In this document: in pieces, positions 22,778-28,905 of the stretch | Layout: each line of letters opens with the position of its first letter | How positions within the stretch are numbered: position 1 is the stretch's first letter | Assembly (NCBI GenBank): GCA_964459445.1 | Contig: CAYWMP010000064.1 | Coordinates: 1 to 28,905, forward strand | Direction: 5' to 3' | From: CAYWMP01 sp964459445 | Lineage (GTDB): Bacteria > Desulfobacterota > DSM-4660 > Desulfatiglandales > HGW-15 | DNA length: 28,905 nt | The notes under the pieces: generated by a model | Database searches by the model: none | Seen by the model: the letters and a program-made list of their open reading frames with translations, nothing else | What the model was told of the DNA's origin: nothing | Program-made: the position numbers and the translations under genes

Positions 22778-25700
22778 ATGAACGATAAAGGCAAAACCAA
22801 GGCCCAGCTCATCCAGGAAATTGAACTTTTGCGCCAACAGGTCCATGAGTTGGAAGCAATGAAAACGTCCAGTGAGCAAGCGATGGCCGAAGAGCATTCA
22901 AAGCTAAAGACCTATTTAGAAAATTTGCCGTTGCTTATTTATAGCATCAACTTTGATGGAACGATTGCCGACTGTAACAATCTCGTCTTACAGACATTGG
23001 GTTTTGGCAAAAAGGAAGATCTCATCGGGAAACCGCTCATTCCCACAGTCTATGCCCCCGACTCTCAAAAGAAAGCAGCCCGACTTTTTGAGGAGTGGAA
23101 AAAGGGAAAGAAACTTATAAATGAAGAGTTACAGATTATCACTAAAGAGGGTGTTATCCGCGATGTTCTTTTAAATGCTGACACCATTTATGACCTTAAC
23201 GGAAATCCCATTCACAGCCTTTCAACACATTTAGACATCACCGAGCGGAAGCGGGCAGAGGATTCACTTCGGGAGAGTGAGAAGAATCTCAGGTTGGCTC
23301 AAGAAATTGGAAAAATCGGTAACTGGTCATGGCATATCCCCTCCGGCCTGGTTGAATGGTCTGATCAGGTGTACGAGATATTCAAAGCCCCTCCAACGGA
23401 ACCCTCTTATGAATTGGCTAAATCCTTCGTGCACCCGGACGACCTGAATCTCTGGCAGACCACTGTTCAGCAGGCGGTCGAAAAGGAAAAACCCTTTACT
23501 CTCGACTACCGCGCTATCCGTTCAGATGGCGAAACCATTTGGGTGCACAATGAGACCCAGGCTGAATTCAATGAGATGGGAAAGTTCACCGGCTACCGCG
23601 GCACGGTCCAGGACATCACTGAACGGAAGCGGTGGGAGACTGACTTATTAAAAAGCGAAACAAAATATCGAACGCTTGTGGAAAATCTTCAGGAAGGGAT
23701 TTGGATTATCGATCGGGATGCCAACACGACTTTTGTCAATGAGCCCATGGCGAAAATGCTGGGATATGATGAAGAAGAAATGATGGGCAGGCATCTCTTC
23801 AACTTTATGGATGAAAGTGGCGTTGAAAGAGCCAAGCAATATTTGGGGCGTCGAAAAACTGGCATTGCTGAACAGCATGATTTTGAATTTTTGCGAAAAG
23901 ACGGCAGCAAAGTTTTTGCGCTTATTGAAACAACGCCTTTATATAACGAAAAAGGGGATTATTCAGGCGCACTTGCCAGTGTCATGGACATCACCGAACG
24001 GAAGCTGGCGGAAAACTCTTTAATGGAAAGTGAGACAAAGTATCGAGCTCTGGTCGAGGGCATTCCTGATTTAGTTTATTCTTATTCAACGATCAGAGGT
24101 GGGGTTTATTATTCCCCAAATGTCAAATCCGTTCTTGGTTACACTGTCTCAGACCTTCTTCAAAATCCATTTCTATGGCATGATTCCACTCATCCGGAGG
24201 ATTTGGGTCGCGTGGACGCGGCTATACAGAAATTTCGAGATGGGAAGTCTTTCGTGATTGAATATCGTATCAAAGATGCAAAAGGAAACTGGCATTTGTT
24301 CCAGGACAGATCCATAGGGAGAACGCTTGAAAGCGGCGAAATCATTATTGAGGGAGTTGCTGCCGACATCACTCTGCAGAGAGAGGCGGAGGAAAGACTT
24401 GAGCGATCTGAAAGTGACTATCGTAGTCTTGTGGAAAATGCCCTAGTGGGGGTCTTAAAAACAAATCTGAAAGGAGACATACATTTTTATAATAAGGCGG
24501 CCGCCAAGATATTTGGAATTAAATCAAGGAATGATATTGCCGACCGAAAATCCGTTAGTTTCTATTGGAATGCTGAAGATAGGGAGAAAATACTCGATAC
24601 AATTAAGAAAAACGGTGAGATTACAAACTATGATCTGGAGATGAAAACCACAACCGAAAAGTCCATCCATGTCATTGTGAATGCAAGGCTTGATGGGGAA
24701 GAGATCACCGGATTTCTTATGGATGTCACTTCCCATAAAGAGGCCGAAGAGGAGTTAAACTTGGCGCATTTGGCGTTAGGGCAAATCGGCGAATCCGTGG
24801 TCATAACAACATCCGGATTGGATGAACTTGAACCCACCATCCTTTATGTCAACGAAGCGTTCACCAATATGACGGGTTATTCTGCCGAAGAAGTCATTGG
24901 AAAAACCCCAAGGATCCTGCAAGGGGAGAAAACCGAGAGGACCCTACTGGATCAATTGAGAAGCGATTTATCGCAAGAAAAACCGTTCTTTGGTGAAACT
25001 ATAAATTATCGCAAGGATGGGACGGAATTCGTACTGGAATGGCACATTACGCCGGTTCGTGACCACGCAGGTAAAATCACGAATTGGGTTGCCATCCAGA
25101 GAGATATCACTGAGCGAAAGCGAACACAGGATGAAATCAAGAAACTTTCTTCTGTTGTGGAAGCCATGAATGACGGCGTAACCATTACAGATCTCGCAGG
25201 CAAGATTGAATTTAGCAACGACGCTCTTCTCGAACAAATCGGATATAATCAAAGTGAGTTAATTGGAAACGAACCATCCCTTTTCCTTACAAAAGTTGGC
25301 CAAACCCGTGCTGACGCGCTCCAAAAGCAGATCGCTAAAGGCCTTGACCTGACACACTCTGTCGAGTTCAATGTCAAACACAAAAATGGGGAAGCACTGC
25401 CCCTCAGCGTTAACTTCTCGGTGTTACATGATTTGGAAGGGAAGCCCTCAAAGATCATTGCGGTTAGCAGGGATATTAGCGAACAAAAGAAAGCAGAGAA
25501 GGCGCTGGGCGAAAGTGAGAATCGGTTTCGCACCTTATTTGAAGAATCACCAATCTCTATTTGGGAAGAGGATTTTACGGAGGTCAAAAAGTATCTTGAT
25601 AATCTGAAAGAAAAGGGAATTACAAACCTCAGAGATTATTTTGACAAGCATCCGGATGAAGTTAGAAATATCGCTGGTACTGTTCGAATAATGGGATTCA

Positions 25701-27499
25701 ACAAGACTACATTGGAGATGTATGGTGCTGAAAATAAGGACGAGTTGTTTGAAAAAATTAAAGAGATTTTTGGTAGAGAGGCCTTTGACGTATTCAAAGA
25801 GGAACTGATTGCTCTTTCAGAGGGCAAAACAGAATTTGTGGCTGAGTCCCCTCAATATAGACTGTCAGGGGATAAATTTCCTGTCTTATTGAAATTAGCG
25901 GTTGTCCCTGGCTACGAGCATACCTTGTCAAAAATGATCTTTTCAATCATAGACCTATCAGAGATTAAGAAGGCCGAACAGGCATTAAAGGAAAGCGAGC
26001 AAAACTTCCGCCTTTTATCCGAGTTATCTCACGAGGCCATTGTGCTTCATAAACTTGGCCGAATCGTTTTTGCTAATGATCAATACTATCAAATGTGTGG
26101 TTACGAACCCGAGGAGTTGGCCGGAATCGACGCTCTGGAGAAGACGCTGACGCCCGAATCACTAATACTTGCCAGAGAGCGTGTTAAGGCTGGAAACTTG
26201 GAAGCCTATAAAACATTGGCATTAAAGAAGAACGGCGATGAATTTGACGTTGAGATTCATCCCAGCGTGACGGCGTACAAAGGGGAACAAGTTAGTGTTG
26301 CGGTTATCAAAGATCTTACCGAAACAAAGGAACTTGAAGCTCAAATTCAACATGCCCAAAAGATGGAGGCCCTGGGCACACTGGTAGCAGGTGTTGCCCA
26401 TGAAATAAACAATCCCGTCAATCTTATTATGTTTAATATCCCTCTTTTTCATAAGATCTGGCGTGACTTAATGCCCTTTCTGAAGGAGCAAAGCACAAAA
26501 GATCCTGATAGGAAATACGGCGGTCTAACCTTTGAGTTCCTAAACGAAAACATGGACCGGCTCATCTCGGACATGGACATGGCTACCAACCGCATTGCCA
26601 AAATTGTAAAAGGTCTGAAGGATTTTGCCACGAAATCGGACACCGCTGAAAAGACCCTAATGCATTTTGAGGAGGCGGTAGGGAATGCAAGACGACTTGC
26701 TGAAACGACACTTCGTAAGTCGGGTGTCGCGCTGGAGGTTGACCTGGAAGACGATCTGCCCATGATAGATGCCAATCTACAAAGTATTGAACAAATCCTG
26801 TTAAACCTTATTATCAATGCGGTTCAAGCGATCAACCATGAAAAAGGCGAGATCCGAATTGCCCTATGGCTCAATGAACGCGATGGGAGAATCTACGTTG
26901 AGGTAGCCGACAATGGTCCAGGCATTGACCCCTCCATTAGGGACACCGTCTTTGATCCCTTCGTCACCACCAGACAAACAGAGGGAGGGACCGGTCTCGG
27001 ATTGTCCGTGACCTATAGTCTTGTCAAGTCTCACAATGGAGAAATTACCTTCAAAACATCCAAAGACCACGGAACGACCTTTACGGTGTCGTTTCCGGTC
27101 AAAGAACCAAAGCCGACCGCCAAAATTCTTGTTGTTGACGATGATGTTACCGTTCAAAAAATCTTCGTAGAAGCCCTCTCCGAAAAAGGAAACTATGCCG
27201 TCGAAAAGGCCTCAAACGGCACGGAAGCCCTGATCAAGCTGGGCACCCACAGGCCCGATCTCCTTATCCTCGACATCCTCATGCCGGAGATGGATGGCGT
27301 CGAGGTATGCCGAGCCATAAAGGATGAACCGGAACTGGCCCATATCAAAGTGATTCTAATAACGGGGCACTCAGAGACACCAAAGCTGGATGAACTCGCC
27401 CGGTTGGGCTACACCAATGTCCATTTTAAACCGTTTGATCTCGCAGCGCTCCTGACGGACGTTGAAAAGGAACTAGGCATAAGGCAGGAGGCAAGATGA
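22778..27499 (+). CDS. Soluble nine-PAS hybrid histidine kinase with C-terminal receiver
   Basis: A 1573-aa cytoplasmic sensor with no membrane segment. After a coiled coil (1-40) come about nine PAS modules: roughly 40-155, 170-280, 293-405, 412-530, 545-650, 660-778, 787-900, 905-1060 and 1065-1178, most ending in the typical 'D(I/V)TERK.AE' exit. The eighth is atypical ('DYFDKHPDEVRNIAGTVRIMGFN', 'LEMYGAENKDEL'). HisKA has H1208 in 'GVAHEINNPVNL', HATPase is complete ('DNGPGI', 'GGTGLGL'), and the final receiver (1448-1570) has D1499 in 'LILDILMPEMDG'. Being a one-receiver hybrid, it needs an external HPt or passes phosphate back; the HPt of the 5945 kinase is a possible partner. GGGAGG precedes the start. 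Part of PAS 2 is duplicated upstream. Repeat clusters border the gene on both sides. Signal unknown. Confidence 0.95.
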   Translation: MNDKGKTKAQLIQEIELLRQQVHELEAMKTSSEQAMAEEHSKLKTYLENLPLLIYSINFDGTIADCNNLVLQTLGFGKKEDLIGKPLIPTVYAPDSQKKAARLFEEWKKGKKLINEELQIITKEGVIRDVLLNADTIYDLNGNPIHSLSTHLDITERKRAEDSLRESEKNLRLAQEIGKIGNWSWHIPSGLVEWSDQVYEIFKAPPTEPSYELAKSFVHPDDLNLWQTTVQQAVEKEKPFTLDYRAIRSDGETIWVHNETQAEFNEMGKFTGYRGTVQDITERKRWETDLLKSETKYRTLVENLQEGIWIIDRDANTTFVNEPMAKMLGYDEEEMMGRHLFNFMDESGVERAKQYLGRRKTGIAEQHDFEFLRKDGSKVFALIETTPLYNEKGDYSGALASVMDITERKLAENSLMESETKYRALVEGIPDLVYSYSTIRGGVYYSPNVKSVLGYTVSDLLQNPFLWHDSTHPEDLGRVDAAIQKFRDGKSFVIEYRIKDAKGNWHLFQDRSIGRTLESGEIIIEGVAADITLQREAEERLERSESDYRSLVENALVGVLKTNLKGDIHFYNKAAAKIFGIKSRNDIADRKSVSFYWNAEDREKILDTIKKNGEITNYDLEMKTTTEKSIHVIVNARLDGEEITGFLMDVTSHKEAEEELNLAHLALGQIGESVVITTSGLDELEPTILYVNEAFTNMTGYSAEEVIGKTPRILQGEKTERTLLDQLRSDLSQEKPFFGETINYRKDGTEFVLEWHITPVRDHAGKITNWVAIQRDITERKRTQDEIKKLSSVVEAMNDGVTITDLAGKIEFSNDALLEQIGYNQSELIGNEPSLFLTKVGQTRADALQKQIAKGLDLTHSVEFNVKHKNGEALPLSVNFSVLHDLEGKPSKIIAVSRDISEQKKAEKALGESENRFRTLFEESPISIWEEDFTEVKKYLDNLKEKGITNLRDYFDKHPDEVRNIAGTVRIMGFNKTTLEMYGAENKDELFEKIKEIFGREAFDVFKEELIALSEGKTEFVAESPQYRLSGDKFPVLLKLAVVPGYEHTLSKMIFSIIDLSEIKKAEQALKESEQNFRLLSELSHEAIVLHKLGRIVFANDQYYQMCGYEPEELAGIDALEKTLTPESLILARERVKAGNLEAYKTLALKKNGDEFDVEIHPSVTAYKGEQVSVAVIKDLTETKELEAQIQHAQKMEALGTLVAGVAHEINNPVNLIMFNIPLFHKIWRDLMPFLKEQSTKDPDRKYGGLTFEFLNENMDRLISDMDMATNRIAKIVKGLKDFATKSDTAEKTLMHFEEAVGNARRLAETTLRKSGVALEVDLEDDLPMIDANLQSIEQILLNLIINAVQAINHEKGEIRIALWLNERDGRIYVEVADNGPGIDPSIRDTVFDPFVTTRQTEGGTGLGLSVTYSLVKSHNGEITFKTSKDHGTTFTVSFPVKEPKPTAKILVVDDDVTVQKIFVEALSEKGNYAVEKASNGTEALIKLGTHRPDLLILDILMPEMDGVEVCRAIKDEPELAHIKVILITGHSETPKLDELARLGYTNVHFKPFDLAALLTDVEKELGIRQEAR
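23523..23655 (+). repeat. Second copy of the 133-bp direct repeat, inside kinase gene
   Basis: Identical to 20734-20866 and in the same orientation, 2789 bases downstream. Here it is part of an intact open reading frame. Recombination between the copies would remove the RAYT element, the DUF4160/DUF2442 pair and the start of the kinase gene. Confidence 0.9.
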
Positions 27500-27530
27500 A
27501 TTTAGGAATTTAGCAATTGGGGGACCTTTA

Positions 27531-27720
27531 GATTGAATAGTGAATATTGAAGATTGAATATTGTTGAAAGGCATTGGAGGTATTGTAGATTGAAGATTGA
27601 AGATTGAAAATTGAAGATTGAAGATTGGAAGGGTTGGAGAATTGAAAATTGAAGATTGAAGATTGAAGATTGGAAGGGTTGGAGAATTGTAGATTGAAGA
27701 TTGAAAATTGAAGATCTCAT
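27531..27720 (+). repeat. Array of gattgaagattgaa repeats with a 45-bp tandem unit
   Basis: Nearly the whole stretch is built from ttgaagatt/ttgaaaatt units in one orientation. A larger unit of 45 bases (27616-27660), containing 'attggaagggttggagaat', is repeated directly from 27661, with the first 29 bases identical. The remainder of 27500-27757 holds no gene apart from the ribosome binding site at 27746-27750. Confidence 0.85.
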
Positions 27721-27757
27721 GTTGAATAGTGAGTATTGGGTTGATGGGGGATCTAAG

Positions 27758-28111
27758 ATGAACAAAGATGAATTGAAAGCAAGGGCCAAGCAATTTGCTC
27801 ACCGTTGCGTCAAACTAGCCTCAAACCTGCCAAACACAAAATTAGGACTTCATATCAGTGGACAACTCATACGATGTAGCACATCTGTTGCTTCAAACTA
27901 TCGTGCCACCTGTTTGGCGCAGTCAAAAGCGAGTTTCATTTCTAAACTGAGTATCGTTCTGGAAGAAACCGATGAATCATCTTTCTGGCTTGAATTCATT
28001 ATTGATGAGAAACTACTGGAAAGAGAAATGGTCGAGCCTTTGCTCAAAGAAGCGGAGGAGCTAACCGATATCTTTGCGTCGTCGCGAAAAACCGCCAGAA
28101 AACAGAATTGA
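27758..28111 (+). CDS. Four-helix-bundle protein (S23 / TIGR02436 type)
   Basis: A 117-aa all-helical protein. The pattern 'LKARAKQFAHRCVKLASNLPNTKLGLHISGQLIRCSTSVASNYRA' followed by 'FISKLSIVLEETDESSFWLEFI' and 'LLKEAEELTDIFASSRKTA' is typical of the four-helix-bundle family first seen in 23S rRNA intervening sequences and related to Avd of diversity-generating retroelements. Function is unknown; the family forms oligomers and may bind nucleic acid. The ATG at 27758 is preferred, since GGGGG (27746-27750) lies 7 bases before it; the frame is open to 27701 but that part is repeat sequence. It stands alone between repeat arrays in opposite orientation. No reverse transcriptase is in the window. 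Confidence 0.9.
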   Translation: MNKDELKARAKQFAHRCVKLASNLPNTKLGLHISGQLIRCSTSVASNYRATCLAQSKASFISKLSIVLEETDESSFWLEFIIDEKLLEREMVEPLLKEAEELTDIFASSRKTARKQN

Positions 28112-28157
28112 CTCGCAATGTCTAGAGGAAGCATAATAAAATTGGCTTTTTGAAATT

Positions 28158-28194
28158 CCAAATCTTCAATTTTCACTATTCAATATTCAATCTC
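28158..28194 (-). repeat. Inverted partner of the 27531-27720 repeat array
   Basis: Reads aaatcttcaattttcacta then ttcaatattcaatctc; its reverse complement closely resembles the start of the 27531 array (gattgaatagtgaatattga). Together they flank the four-helix-bundle gene as inverted repeats. It lies directly against the start of the next gene. Confidence 0.7.
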
Positions 28195-28899
28195 ATGCCC
28201 CCTATGCTCTCTATACCCCATAACCGCACCCCCGTCCTCGTTGTCGACGACGATGTTGGTTTGCTCACGAGCATCAAGGCAATTCTGCTCAGCTCAGGAA
28301 TGCCCGAACCGGCCCTTGTTTCCGATAGCAGGAAGGTCATTGAAATAGTAAGGGAAAACGGATTTCATCTGGTCCTCATCGATCTCCTCATGCCCCATTT
28401 GAACGGCATGGATCTTCTTCAGCAACTAAAGCGTGAATTCCCCGCTATTGAATGTGTGATTATCACCGCTGTTGACGATGTGTCCCGAGCCGTGGAGGCC
28501 ATGCGATTCGGCGCCTACGATTACCTAACCAAGCCCTTAAAGAGGGCGCGGCTCATCATAGTTATCAATAACGCCCTGGAGAGATACAATATCCGGTACG
28601 GTATTGCCCTCCGCGACCAAAGGCCGACCTTTGAAGAGCTTGACACCCCCGAGGCTTTTCAAGACATGGTGGCCCAAGACGAGGCTATGGCTCGTGTTTT
28701 TTGCCAGGCTGAAGCCTGTGCTCCAACGGATTACAACACCCTGATTATTGGAGAGACCGGTGTTGGAAAAGAAATGCTTGCCAGGATTATTCACGAACTC
28801 AGCAATCGGTCAGGAGGGCCTTTTGTGGCTGTCAACATGGGGGCCTTCACGGGACAGGGTGTTTTTGTTCTGTCCTATCTAAGAAATAATATCAAGTAG
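28195..28899 (+). pseudogene. NtrC-type response regulator, broken in AAA+ domain
   Basis: A 234-aa frame. The receiver (about 12-130) has its acidic pair in 'VVDDDVGLL' and D63 in 'LIDLLMPHLNG'. It continues into a sigma-54-activator AAA+ domain with Walker A 'GETGVGKEML' (from about 186) and 'GGPFVAVN'. There normal proteins continue for about 25 residues to ESELFGH and then GAFTGA; here 'VNM' is followed at once by 'GAFTG', then an unrelated tail 'GVFVLSYLRNNIK' and a TAG stop 6 bases from the window edge. Walker B and the HTH are missing, so it could not activate sigma-54 transcription. Either a real deletion or insertion, or an assembly error at a contig end. Start taken as ATG 28195 (alternative 28204); neither has a good ribosome binding site, and the upstream TTG frame is repeat sequence. 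Confidence 0.7.
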
Positions 28900-28905
28900 T
28901 TGAAG

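Noticed and set aside
27531..27720. Possible CRISPR array
   Set aside because: Units are short and contiguous with no unique spacers of regular length, and there are no cas genes.
27473..27802. Minus-strand frames encoding repeated 'FNLQSSIFN' peptides
   Set aside because: The peptide repeat is only the translation of the intergenic DNA repeat array; no start signal or domain.
28150..28194. TTG start extending the NtrC-type gene upstream
   Set aside because: These 15 codons are the translated repeat sequence and no ribosome binding site precedes them.

Overview
The window reads as Gram-negative, anaerobe-type bacterial DNA, most likely Desulfobacterota (the old Deltaproteobacteria). This rests on gene content only: many PAS-rich hybrid kinases, several receiver-domain proteins with HD-GYP or PilB outputs, an MglA-like GTPase, a RAYT transposase with a DnaA-like tail, a four-helix-bundle protein, and A/T-rich intergenic repeats of the 'attgaagattgaa' kind. 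There is no rRNA or tRNA, and taxonomy below phylum is not supported. The abrupt edges (a hairpin at the left, a broken gene at the right) would fit a whole contig that ends in repeats.

Layout. 1-2762: cheW and gpmI (a housekeeping phosphoglycerate mutase), ending in a 75-bp inverted-repeat element. 2809-4629 (minus): a receiver-PAS-kinase-PilZ protein. 4630-5082: divergent intergenic region. 5083-20405: a long run of plus-strand signalling genes: an HTH/cysteine/PAS regulator, a 1238-aa membrane hybrid kinase with two receivers and an HPt domain, a receiver-PAS-kinase, two receiver-HD-GYP proteins (overlapping ORFs), an HDOD protein, a receiver-PAS protein, an MglA-like GTPase, a sibling kinase, and a receiver domain fused to a PilB/GspE-type pilus-assembly ATPase. 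20406-22421: accessory patch with a 133-bp exact copy of a PAS fragment, a RAYT element with perfect 24-bp inverted ends, and a DUF4160/DUF2442 pair on the minus strand. 22778-27499: a 1573-aa soluble sensor kinase with about nine PAS domains. 27500-28905: repeat arrays around a four-helix-bundle gene, then an NtrC-type regulator that breaks off inside its AAA+ domain.

How the parts may work together (inference). Two sibling histidine kinases (9682-11385 and 16456-17889) bracket a set of proteins whose N-terminal receivers are clearly related to each other but carry different outputs: two HD-GYP modules (cyclic-di-GMP breakdown), a PAS module, and a PilB-type motor. With the PilZ-tailed kinase, the MshEN-like region of the motor and the MglA-like GTPase, the locus looks like a phosphorelay that jointly controls cyclic-di-GMP level and a type IV pilus or secretion motor, for surface motility or attachment. 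The receiver-PilB fusion is the most unusual piece.

A second theme is repeats. Related palindromic or tandem repeats sit at the borders of modules, often overlapping the stop codon of the preceding gene, which suggests that the locus was assembled or reshuffled through them.
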